Source of the DNA: Chloropicon primus
Taxonomy: Eukaryota > Chlorophyta > Chloropicophyceae > Chloropicales > Chloropicaceae
NCBI GenBank assembly: GCA_023205875.1
Contig: CP060772.1
Coordinates: forward strand, 186,001 to 250,000
Length of the DNA: 64,000 bases
Direction of reading: 5' to 3'
Part shown: one piece after another, positions 1 through 8,348 of the stretch
Layout: each line of letters starts with the position of its first letter
How positions within the stretch are numbered: position 1 is the stretch's first letter
Notes under the pieces: model-generated
Told to the model about the DNA's origin: nothing
The model's input: the letters and a program-made list of their open reading frames with translations, nothing else
Databases searched by the model: none
Translations under genes and position numbers: made by a program

Positions 1-226
1 TCACACCCTTGCGATGATGATGATGATGATGAAGAGTTGGTGTCCTATAATACAACAAGAGTCCTTCTCTCTCCCTCTCCCTCCCCCTCTCCCTCTCTGT
101 GTGTGTGGCCTGTGCTTATTATTTTAGTAGTGGTACAAAAAAACTTGGACAAAAACCTAAACCTTGCCCTGCCCAGCCTCCTCCTTCCCTAAAACACACT
201 CTTCCCTTTCCCCTCGCTCCGCTCCT

Positions 227-1993
227 CTAGTTGCGGGAGTATTGGGCGAACAGCAGGGGCTCCAGCATGCCTTGCAACTGGATCAGCTCCTCCTGGGCTT
301 TCATCTCGCTGTGGACTCTCTCGTACAACTGCATGACTTTGGTGTCGAACTCGTTCGAGATGCCAACGACCTGAGTGTACAGGTCGAAGAGAGCGTGGGC
401 GATGGGAACGCTCACTTTCATGGTGCGGGGATCGGCGACGTACTTGCAGAGGCACTTCATGATGGGCTGCAGGCTCGAGGCGTTCCTCTGGGAGAGGGCC
501 GACTGGAGGGCGTGGCCATCGCCGCCCTGGGCGCAGAGCTGCTCCAGCACGGCGAGGACTATGCTGGGGTCCCGCGTCTGGAGCGACTGGTCCAAAGCTT
601 CCCTGTACCTGAACTTCTTCAGGCTCTTGTCAAAGGGCTTGAGGTTGACCTTCTTCGGCTTGCTTGCCACGGCAATCGAAGTGTCGTTCACCTGGTCCTC
701 GCTCAGCTTGTAGTTCTGGCCTCTCAGAAAGTACCTGTAAGAATTCGCCGTCAGCATGTTTCTCCACCTCGGCCTCCTGCCTTGCCCGTCCGAGGAGCTC
801 CTCAGGAGGTGATGCTCGGCCAGCTCCCCCGGGGTCTCGCCCCCCGCGCCGTAGTGCGAAGGCCGCTTCTTCTTCGGCCTCGATCTCACGGCAAGCACGC
901 CGTTGGCCATCCCAACCGCAAGCTGGTTCGCGCCCGGAGTGCAGTCGAAAGACAGAACTGGGTTTGGATACTTGGTGGAGTGCACGAGGCCAAAGGTATC
1001 CAGCTCGTACACCTTGACGTGGCCGTCGACCGATCCAGTCAGCAACCTCGGCCCGGACTTCCAGCTCCTCCTTTCCGCTCCCCCCTCCTCCCCCTCCTCC
1101 TCCTCCCGCGTCTCCCGGTGGATCATCACGTGTCTCACTGTCGTCACCGTCTTCTGGTGGCTGTCCAAGGACGCCATGAGCTTGCCGCTGAGGATGTCCC
1201 ACATCCTCACCTTGGTGGACCCGCAAGAGACGGCCATGGTCCCGGACGGAAGGATGAGAACGTCCTCCACCGGCGATTCCGAGGCGTGGACCCAAGAGCG
1301 GACAGGATCCTTCGTCCTCGCATCCCAAAGGAAGCACCTGTGATCGTACCCCCCCGTCAGGAATATGTTCGGATCCCCCCTTGAGGTGCTCACGCTCCTG
1401 CAGTAATCCGAGTGCCCCCCAAAGGTGGCCACCTGGTCACCCAGAGTGATGTCCCAATACTTCACGAGAGCGTCGTCGCCACCCGTCACGAGGTGCGTGT
1501 TATTCCCGCCCCCCATGAACCTCACGCTCTGCACAGGCTTCCCGTTCTGAGAGTGGTGGAGCTGCCTGAGGACATCCCTCGACTTGTCGACCGAAAACAG
1601 CTGGACCACGCCAGTGTCGCTCCCTGCCGCCACCATACGCCCGTCTCTCCGAAAGGTCCCGCCATACGCCGTCGAGGAGAACCGTGTGAACTGCTTCTTC
1701 AACCTCTGCGTGTAATAGTCGTAGAGCAGCAGCCGGGTCGCACATGTCACCAGGAGGTCCCTCTTTGAAGTGAATACCCCGTGCCCACCGCCGTGACTCG
1801 CGCCAGAGCCGTCGTCGTCGTCCTCAAAAGGTATCGGTTGATACTCGCAGTGAGACACAACGCCGTGCTGCTGGATCAGCTGAGGTTGTTGCAGTTTCCT
1901 CCACCATTTCGTTTCAGGGCTCAATGTAGACGACCGGGAGGGCAAGGCATTGACCTTGACCTTCTCGTAGTCGCCCAAACTCGTTGCAGCCAT
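227..1993 (-). CDS. UTP15: UTP15-like WD40 protein of the SSU processome
   Basis: Single-exon gene of 588 aa starting at an ATG at 1993. The N-terminal two-thirds is a WD40 propeller, with repeat ends such as VKYWD, RCFLWD and VRMWD. The C-terminal part (about residues 430-575) has the Utp15 signature: a KPFDKSLKKFRYREALD stretch followed by alpha-helices ending in a long acidic helix. In yeast and human, UTP15 belongs to the UTP-A (t-UTP) subcomplex, which binds nascent pre-rRNA 5'ETS in the nucleolus and supports rDNA transcription. A low-complexity basic insert (KKKRPSHYG region) lies between propeller and C-domain. It shares a 562-bp divergent promoter with UTP21, another SSU-processome propeller. 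Length and domain order are normal for the family. Confidence 0.88.
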   Translation of the reverse strand: MAATSLGDYEKVKVNALPSRSSTLSPETKWWRKLQQPQLIQQHGVVSHCEYQPIPFEDDDDGSGASHGGGHGVFTSKRDLLVTCATRLLLYDYYTQRLKKQFTRFSSTAYGGTFRRDGRMVAAGSDTGVVQLFSVDKSRDVLRQLHHSQNGKPVQSVRFMGGGNNTHLVTGGDDALVKYWDITLGDQVATFGGHSDYCRSVSTSRGDPNIFLTGGYDHRCFLWDARTKDPVRSWVHASESPVEDVLILPSGTMAVSCGSTKVRMWDILSGKLMASLDSHQKTVTTVRHVMIHRETREEEEGEEGGAERRSWKSGPRLLTGSVDGHVKVYELDTFGLVHSTKYPNPVLSFDCTPGANQLAVGMANGVLAVRSRPKKKRPSHYGAGGETPGELAEHHLLRSSSDGQGRRPRWRNMLTANSYRYFLRGQNYKLSEDQVNDTSIAVASKPKKVNLKPFDKSLKKFRYREALDQSLQTRDPSIVLAVLEQLCAQGGDGHALQSALSQRNASSLQPIMKCLCKYVADPRTMKVSVPIAHALFDLYTQVVGISNEFDTKVMQLYERVHSEMKAQEELIQLQGMLEPLLFAQYSRN

Positions 1994-2555
1994 TTGGGTC
2001 CAAAACTCGGATGGACAAAAACTTCTCCTTCAGTCAAACCGCAACACCTAAAACGGGTCAAAACCCTTCGAACGACCACTCGTTCGAAAGAGGAAGAGAT
2101 GAACTTTCCTTCTGTGGCTTCTACTCCCTCTTCAAACGCTTTACTCGACCTCTGTGTCCTGTCTAACACGTCCCTCTCGGAGAAAAATCTGACCCAAAAA
2201 ACTTTCTTTTCGTCACCAAATCCTCTCCAGTGGACCAAATCTTTCGTTCAAGGGGTCAAACGAAAGATCACGACGCGTAATTTGTCTCTACGCATCCACT
2301 TTTGTCCCTCTTGACCTTCCTCGTCCCGCTTTTCCCCTCGAAGGCGCACCTCAATCGCTTGCTCCTCGAGCCAGAGCCGCCACAGAGAGAGAGAAAACTG
2401 AAAATCTGTGGCGGCGACGCTTTCGATGGAGTGTGTGAACTTTAGGACGACATCTCGGACAAAGTAATGAGTTTGAGGAGATTGTGAAGACACGAACCTG
2501 AAGAGAAACTCGTGTTCTCTCGATAGAGCCAAACCTGAGTCAAAACGGATCACTA
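1994..2555. promoter_or_regulatory. Divergent promoter UTP15/UTP21 with two palindromic elements
   Basis: The intergenic space between two start codons facing apart. It holds two copies of the recurring 24-bp quasi-palindrome. The first (2066-2089) contains perfect 9-bp arms TTCGAACGA/TCGTTCGAA (2067-2075 and 2080-2088). The second (2242-2265, extended arms 2239-2248 and 2259-2268) has perfect 10-bp arms ATCTTTCGTT/AACGAAAGAT around a centre containing AGGGGTC. The centres are about 176 bp apart and the core GACCNCT is in opposite orientation in the two copies, so each may serve one gene. Function as a factor-binding site is inferred from the symmetry and recurrence. Confidence 0.6.
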
Positions 2556-5500
2556 ATGGCTTCAAACGACTCGAGAATGGTTTCATTAGGGAAGCCTAGC
2601 ACCTCGTCGATGCCCAGCATAGTTCAGGAGGATGAGAAGACGGCAATCTTCGAGGCGTATAGGGCCATCGGTAGCATCACTGGTGAAGTTGAGTTCAATG
2701 TTCACCACCGTGGTCGCGTCGGTTACGTCACGACTGTCGTGGGAAGGACGTGGCACTTGTATACTCTGGCCAAGCTTCAGCTCAAGCTGGTGGGTCCAGA
2801 CCATCCAGGGATGATCACAAAAGTTGTGAATTGTGGTGACTTGACGATCTGTAGTGTCGGTGATGCGATCTGCTTGTCCAAGAGGGCTCACTTGATGCAA
2901 ACATTGAAGGAGGATGACAATGGGAAGAGTCTGGGGAACGTTGTGGATATGGTGCTGGTGGGAGACGCTCTGCTGAGTCTGCACTCCTCTTCCTCCTCCT
3001 CTTCTTCCTCCTCCTCTTCTTCTTCCTCCTCCTGCTGCTCCAAGGGGTCACTGATAAGGTGGAGGATCACGAGGAGGAAGAGGAGCAAGGGGATGGAGAT
3101 GGATGACGATGAGGAGGAGGAGGTGGGAGACAGGCTGGTGCAGGAGGACGTGATCGAGTTGGAGCCGGGGTTCGTGCCGAGCTGCTTGTGTCACCCGCCC
3201 GCGTACCTGAATAAGGTTGTGATCGGGTCGAAGACCGATGGAAGGGCCCAGCTGTGGAACGTCATGACAAAGAAGTGCATCTATACCTTTGACTTTGCCA
3301 AGGGAAAGGAGAAGGAGGTGGACGAGGAGGGGGAAGAGATCGCCGGCGTGACCGCCCTGGTCGTGAGTCCTGCTCTGGACGTCGTCGCTGTGGTCTTGGC
3401 GACCAACGAGATCATTCTGCACAACTTGAAGTTCGACGAGACCGTGACGGACTTCAAGCTGAACCAGACTCAAAAGAGGGTGGTAAGCGCGGTGAGCTTC
3501 AGCACGGGAATGGGGCTGCCGCTCATGGCTGTGGGGACCACCAGCGGAGCGATTTTGATCTTTGATCTGGAGAAGAAGCACCTTCACTGCGTCATGGGGA
3601 TGGGTGACGGGGGTTCTGACGTGCTGAGCCACTCGCAGAGGGTGGTTTCTCTGCACTTCCTTAGCAACAAGCCGATACTCATGTCGAGCAGCGAAGACAA
3701 CTCGTTGAAGCAGTGGGCTTTCAACGACCACTCCCTCGACAGCCAGCCGACCCTGCTTCGCTTCAGGCAAGGTCATTCCATGCCCCCGACGCTGGTGAGG
3801 CACTACGACAGAAGTGGAGGTGACTCGTACCAGCAGAGCAGCGACAGCATTGGCGGATTGAAGCTCCTGTCCTGTTCCTTGGACAAAACGTTCAGGGTTT
3901 TCTCTGCCCACAAGGATGACCAGAGTTTCGAGATGTCACAGAGAAACGTCGCTCGGAGGACCAAGAGGATCAAGCTGAGTGACTCGAGCGAGCTCAAGCT
4001 TGGCGCTGTTCGTGATCTGGCGTTCAACTCGTTGAGAGAGAACGAGTGGTGCAATGTGGTGACGGCTCACGAAGGCGAAACTTGCGCTTACACGTGGAGG
4101 CTGGGAAAGCAAGCCCTTGGAGAGTTCACCCTCCAGCCCCCTCTTTCGGAGTACATCCCATTCATGAAGCAGGACCAGAAGGGCCTTGGAGTGCAGAGGG
4201 CCATCGAGACCCACACGGATGCCCAGCATCTGATGAAGAAGCACTTGCTGTCTCCTGTGAGCTCGGTCGCCATGAGCAGCTGTGGCCACTATGCCATGGT
4301 TGGGTGCGAGAATGGAAGGATGGACAGGTACAACCTGCAGTCTGGGTTCCACAGAGGAAGCTTCTACCGCTACGATGCGAAGAACAGGATCATGCTGGCC
4401 CACAAGGCACGTGTCACGGGCATCCAGTGCGATGCCTTCAACAAGGAGATTTACAGCGCTGGCCTGGACAACGTTTTGAGGATCTGGGCGTTCAGCGCCG
4501 TTCACAAGCATGGCAAGAACAGGGGCAGCAAGAGGATGGGGGACTTGCTGATGCACGAGGAGCCCTTGAGCGGGCCCGTTGTGAAGCTGATGAACCACAA
4601 GCACAGTTCCATGCTGGGCTTCATCATTTCAGGATCCGTAAACGTGGAAGGAGATGCGGCGAGCGGAGGCAGGGTTGAGTCCGCGCCTGAGATTTGCATT
4701 TACGACACTTGGGCCAAGAGAGTGGTGCGAAGATTCAACGGCGGGAAGAAGACCGCCCAACTGGTGCACAAGCCTGGCACCGTCCTCAACGACTTGTGCT
4801 TCTCCCAAGACGGCAAGTGGCTCGTAACTTGCGGATCGGACAGACTGATCGTGATTTGGGATATTCCTGGGTCTCAAGTCTTGCAAGTGATGCAGGTGCC
4901 AGACGGGTCTGCCTGCGTGAGCTTGAGCTTGAGCCCTGGGAAGACGATGCTCGCCACGGCTCACGAGGACTGCAAGGGAATTTACCTGTGGACAAACATC
5001 CTGGTGAGCCGCCCGGGATCGAATTTGACGCTCAGCCACTCCACCAAGGCTGTTCTCGTCGACTTGCCTCTCCTCAACCCCCAGGTCGTTGACATCTCCA
5101 TGGATGTGGACGAGGAGGCGGATCCAGAGGACGTTTTGGATGTTCACATGGACGTCAGCCTGGGAGGAAATGCCTCAATGGGTCTGGTCACACTCTCTTC
5201 GCTGCCAAGAAGCTTTTGGCATGGACTCATGTACCAGGATGAGATCAAGGCGAGGAACAAGCCCAAAGAAGCTCCGAAGAAGCCGGAACACGCGCCGTTC
5301 TTCCTCCCCACTGTGAGCGGCCTGCACTCTCAGCCCGTCTTCGATGCAGAAGCGAAAATTCCGGGTTGGGACGACGGCGGCAGCGATGAGGAGGACGAGG
5401 AGGGCTCCTCCCGCATCATGAAGGGCCAGGAACTGGGGATGCACACCAAATTCCTCAAGGCCCTGGAGAGCGACGACGGCGAAGCGATGACTCACTTGAA

Positions 5501-5789
5501 GTCCATGTCTCCCGGGCAAATTTACACGGAGATCTACGCCTTTGACCACAAAGCCTTGCTCCTCGCTCTCACCTTCTGCACCAACCAGATCAAGAAGAAG
5601 ACGGACTTTGAGGTGACCCAGGCCCTCGTCAACGTCATCTTGAAGGTTCACATGTCAGAGATCTTGGAAAGCGAGGACCTCTCCCGTGCCGCTAGCGAGA
5701 TGAGGAAGGCTTTGGCAGACACTTGGGTCACTGTGGAGGAAAGATTGGAGCGGGTCAGCTGCCTCCTTAACTTTTTCATGAACTTTTGA
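2556..5789 (+). CDS. UTP21: UTP21/WDR36-like WD40 protein of the SSU processome
   Basis: Single-exon gene of 1077 aa from an ATG at 2556. It has two tandem WD40 propellers (about residues 40-450 and 470-830), with repeat ends such as LRIWAF and LIVIWD. The C-terminal Utp21-specific domain follows, opened by the diagnostic RNKPKEAPKKPEHAPFFLP stretch that UTP21/WDR36 proteins share. UTP21 is a UTP-B component that, with UTP1, 6, 12, 13 and 18, assembles on the 5'ETS of pre-rRNA. A pure serine run (about residues 145-159, encoded by TCC/TCT repeats at 2987-3031) and a following lysine/aspartate-rich stretch interrupt the first propeller, probably as a surface loop. An acidic EEDEEG insert precedes the C-terminal helices. 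The divergent neighbour is UTP15. Confidence 0.9.
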   Translation: MASNDSRMVSLGKPSTSSMPSIVQEDEKTAIFEAYRAIGSITGEVEFNVHHRGRVGYVTTVVGRTWHLYTLAKLQLKLVGPDHPGMITKVVNCGDLTICSVGDAICLSKRAHLMQTLKEDDNGKSLGNVVDMVLVGDALLSLHSSSSSSSSSSSSSSSSCCSKGSLIRWRITRRKRSKGMEMDDDEEEEVGDRLVQEDVIELEPGFVPSCLCHPPAYLNKVVIGSKTDGRAQLWNVMTKKCIYTFDFAKGKEKEVDEEGEEIAGVTALVVSPALDVVAVVLATNEIILHNLKFDETVTDFKLNQTQKRVVSAVSFSTGMGLPLMAVGTTSGAILIFDLEKKHLHCVMGMGDGGSDVLSHSQRVVSLHFLSNKPILMSSSEDNSLKQWAFNDHSLDSQPTLLRFRQGHSMPPTLVRHYDRSGGDSYQQSSDSIGGLKLLSCSLDKTFRVFSAHKDDQSFEMSQRNVARRTKRIKLSDSSELKLGAVRDLAFNSLRENEWCNVVTAHEGETCAYTWRLGKQALGEFTLQPPLSEYIPFMKQDQKGLGVQRAIETHTDAQHLMKKHLLSPVSSVAMSSCGHYAMVGCENGRMDRYNLQSGFHRGSFYRYDAKNRIMLAHKARVTGIQCDAFNKEIYSAGLDNVLRIWAFSAVHKHGKNRGSKRMGDLLMHEEPLSGPVVKLMNHKHSSMLGFIISGSVNVEGDAASGGRVESAPEICIYDTWAKRVVRRFNGGKKTAQLVHKPGTVLNDLCFSQDGKWLVTCGSDRLIVIWDIPGSQVLQVMQVPDGSACVSLSLSPGKTMLATAHEDCKGIYLWTNILVSRPGSNLTLSHSTKAVLVDLPLLNPQVVDISMDVDEEADPEDVLDVHMDVSLGGNASMGLVTLSSLPRSFWHGLMYQDEIKARNKPKEAPKKPEHAPFFLPTVSGLHSQPVFDAEAKIPGWDDGGSDEEDEEGSSRIMKGQELGMHTKFLKALESDDGEAMTHLKSMSPGQIYTEIYAFDHKALLLALTFCTNQIKKKTDFEVTQALVNVILKVHMSEILESEDLSRAASEMRKALADTWVTVEERLERVSCLLNFFMNF

Positions 5790-5877
5790 TCCAGGAACGA
5801 ACTTTGAAAGGAAACTATGAATATTGTTGTCACGAAAATAAGTGCAGGTTACACATTCGGAAGAAGAGCGAATCCTC

Positions 5878-7413
5878 TCACAGTCCAAAGGGGTCCTCGG
5901 TGTCCCCAGTGTCATAGGAAGTGGGCCTCGCGTCGTAGTCCATGTTGTCCTCGTTGTCCGTGGCGTCGTCCGAGATGTAGAGCGTGTCGTCGTCGTAAGA
6001 CTCTTCTCCCTCTCCCCGGTTCATCTGGGAGAAGGGATCGACGGAACCGCTGGAGTCAGCGCTGGAGATCTGGTCCAGGTTGTTGGAAACCAAGTCGATG
6101 TCAGCGTCATCATCCACGTCATCCACCCCATCTATCTCGACTTCAGACGCGCCCGCCTTTGCGGCCTTCCCCTTGCCCCTCCCCTTGCCCTTCCCTTTCT
6201 TCTCCTCGAGCTTGCCGGTCGCCATGCCCATCTCGACTGCCGCCGCGGCGTCGTCCGAGGACGAAGTGTCCTCCCCCTTCCCGTAGAGCTCTCCGGGCCA
6301 CTTGAGTCGCCCCAGGGCCTCCAGCTCGAACAAGACTGGATCGTGGTTCGAAAAGTTCTTCTCGTTCCCATGGAAAACCACCTGGCTGTGCTCCGGACAG
6401 TAGTTATTGAAGACTCCTTGCAAGTTCAGCTCGTGCTCTATCGGCCTGACAGTCTCCCTGTAGTCCACGACCTCGTCCATCCCCAAGGTGTACATCTGGA
6501 CGTGGGTCGTCCCCTGAAGCTCCAAGACTTCTTCGCAGGTTGGGGTCTGCCCGTGCCTCGTGACCGTGTCCCAAATCTCCTTCTCCGTGTAATTGTGCCT
6601 CTTCCAACCTCTCAGCTCGCTGTACTGAATCCTGTCATCCAAGGCCGAGTTGTCCAAGAACTGCGTCTCTTGCTCCACGTACTTTCTCGTGTTGCCGAGA
6701 TCCTCCTGGATGCTCACCTGCTTCTTCTTCTCCTTCCACGCCTTGACCTTGCGCTCGAACGCTTGCACGACAGGGTTGTTCATGTACTCCTCGACCTTGC
6801 TCGGGTTCCTTCTGTACTCGCGCCAGTTGTGAGGCGCGGGCTCAGGGCTGTCGATGGCGGGAGCGACGTAGTACCTCTTCACCGTCGACGGGGAGAACGC
6901 CCTCTGCTTCTTCTCATTCCCGTACGCTTCCTCCTGCTTGCTCACCCTGCACAAGAACTTTTCCAAGAACTCCGCGTACCAGACCTCATCGTCCGTCAAG
7001 TCCCTCTCCACCAGGGCCTTCTCCCTCGCCAGGGCCTTCTCCCTCGCCGCCTCGGCCGCAACCAACCTCGCCCTCTCGTCCTCCACCTCCTCTTCCTCCT
7101 CTGAGCCAGTCACCTCCCCGTCGTCCTCCACCACCATCACCTCCTCCTCAATCAGCTGCCTCCTCCTCGCAAGCTCCGCGTGCCTCGCCCACTTCACCCT
7201 CAACCTCTCCATCTCTCCAGCTCGGTCCACTCCGTCCGATGCCTCCACAGCAAACGCAACGAACGTCTTCCTCGACCCTTCCCCTCCCCTGGACCGAATC
7301 GTAACGCCTGGGCACCACCTAGAACCCGAACCCGTAACGTAACGCACGCCGCAAACTCGGGATGCCTCCCGGGAGACACATGGTCCACCCCTCGCTGGAC
7401 AGAACGCCGCCAT
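5878..7413 (-). CDS. Acidic protein with N-terminal presequence, family not recognised
   Basis: Single-exon gene of 511 aa from an ATG at 7413. The first 60 residues are rich in Arg, Ser, Gly and Cys and lack acidic residues until about position 45, which resembles an organellar transit peptide. A charged coiled-coil-like region follows (about 65-150), then a Trp/Tyr-rich core (about 150-370, with HNWREYRRNP, KAWKEKKK and VVDYRETV), and an acidic tail holding a KGKGKGRGKGK basic patch. Only the overall plan (transit peptide, Trp-containing core, very acidic C-terminus) and a short VVDYRE-like stretch recall the plastid transcription factor PTAC12/HEMERA; I do not assert that. It is transcribed away from MutS2 across a long inverted repeat. 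Confidence 0.7.
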   Translation of the reverse strand: MAAFCPARGGPCVSREASRVCGVRYVTGSGSRWCPGVTIRSRGGEGSRKTFVAFAVEASDGVDRAGEMERLRVKWARHAELARRRQLIEEEVMVVEDDGEVTGSEEEEEVEDERARLVAAEAAREKALAREKALVERDLTDDEVWYAEFLEKFLCRVSKQEEAYGNEKKQRAFSPSTVKRYYVAPAIDSPEPAPHNWREYRRNPSKVEEYMNNPVVQAFERKVKAWKEKKKQVSIQEDLGNTRKYVEQETQFLDNSALDDRIQYSELRGWKRHNYTEKEIWDTVTRHGQTPTCEEVLELQGTTHVQMYTLGMDEVVDYRETVRPIEHELNLQGVFNNYCPEHSQVVFHGNEKNFSNHDPVLFELEALGRLKWPGELYGKGEDTSSSDDAAAAVEMGMATGKLEEKKGKGKGRGKGKAAKAGASEVEIDGVDDVDDDADIDLVSNNLDQISSADSSGSVDPFSQMNRGEGEESYDDDTLYISDDATDNEDNMDYDARPTSYDTGDTEDPFGL

Positions 7414-7465
7414 GGAGACTGGCTCGAATTCGAACGAAACGAAGCAAGCTTAGTGCTCCAGAATT

Positions 7466-8124
7466 CAAACCAAACAAGCGACCACTCAATCAAAAGATCG
7501 TGAGTCAACGCTTCGTATCACACCCTCGTCTTCTCCTCTCTTTGCTGTCCTCGCCGTCACCGTCCTCGACAAGGCAGGCCTCTCGGGTGTTTTCTGCTTC
7601 AAATCCTGAAACACTCGAGTCTAATCGATCACTCTGGGCACCAAATGGGTCGATGAAGGTATCGACGGAAAGCTCGTGAGAAGATCTTTCGTATGATTCC
7701 TTCGTCTCTCGCCCTCGTTGCGGTTCTCGTCCTCTCCTTGTCGCTTCAATCGTCGCCTCCGTCCGATTCCGAAAGTGGATAAGGAGAGGACTTTTTGAGG
7801 CTGCCCTTCTCTGAGTGGAGAGGAGCGAGAGCATCAGAGGGGAAATCGGGGACGAAGGCGTCGGATCAAGGAGAGGCGTGAAAGAACAAGAAACCCTACG
7901 AAAGATCTTCTCACGAGCTTTCCGTCGATACCTTCATCGACCCATTTGGTGCTCGGAGTGATCGATTAGACTCGAGTGTTTCAGGATTTGAAGCAGAAAA
8001 CACCTGAGAGGCCTGCCTTGTCGAGGACGGTGACGGCGAGGACAGCAAAGAGAGGAGAAGACGAGGGTGTGATACGAAGCGTTGACTCACGATCTTTTGA
8101 TTGAGTGGTCGCTTGCTTGGTTTG
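7466..8124. repeat. 228-bp near-perfect inverted repeat between divergent genes
   Basis: The arms at 7466-7693 and 7897-8124 are equal in length and, read by eye, differ at only about four positions. They enclose a 203-bp unique spacer. Each arm carries the recurring promoter element (7648-7671 and, mirrored, 7919-7942) plus an outer half-site with AAAGATCGTGAG about 176 bp away. I see no terminal target-site duplication or coding capacity, so a transposon is not the obvious reading. The arrangement looks like one promoter module copied in opposite orientation so that each divergent gene (5878-7413 and MutS2) has its own. Near identity suggests recent duplication or gene conversion. Confidence 0.9.
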
Positions 8125-8348
8125 GCGTCGGAAGGACGTCTTGAGATTGAATTGCGGTGGTGGAGTGAGAGGGAGAGATTGAGGAGGAGAGGGGGCGACT
8201 GGAGTGGAGGGGGTGGCGTGAGAGGAGGAGTGGAGCATATCAGTGGAAAGGTTTTCTCATGAGTGTTTTGATTGTGTCTTCACTCGCTTGATGCATCTCG
8301 CTTGCATTTGGTTTCTTTGTGGAAGGAGGGGATAAAGAGATACAGGTC

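Noticed and set aside
164-1384. A 406-codon plus-strand frame over UTP15
   Set aside because: It is antisense to a clear WD40 protein and has no domain of its own.
5842-7104. A 420-codon plus-strand frame over the acidic protein gene
   Set aside because: Leu/Val/Arg-rich translation without motifs. The minus-strand protein has a plausible presequence and domain-like core.
5878-7413. Assignment as PTAC12/HEMERA
   Set aside because: Only the overall plan and a few residues agree from memory; not enough to name it.
7466-8124. Inverted repeat as a DNA transposon or MITE
   Set aside because: No transposase, no clear target duplication, and the arms carry promoter elements also present in non-palindromic promoters.
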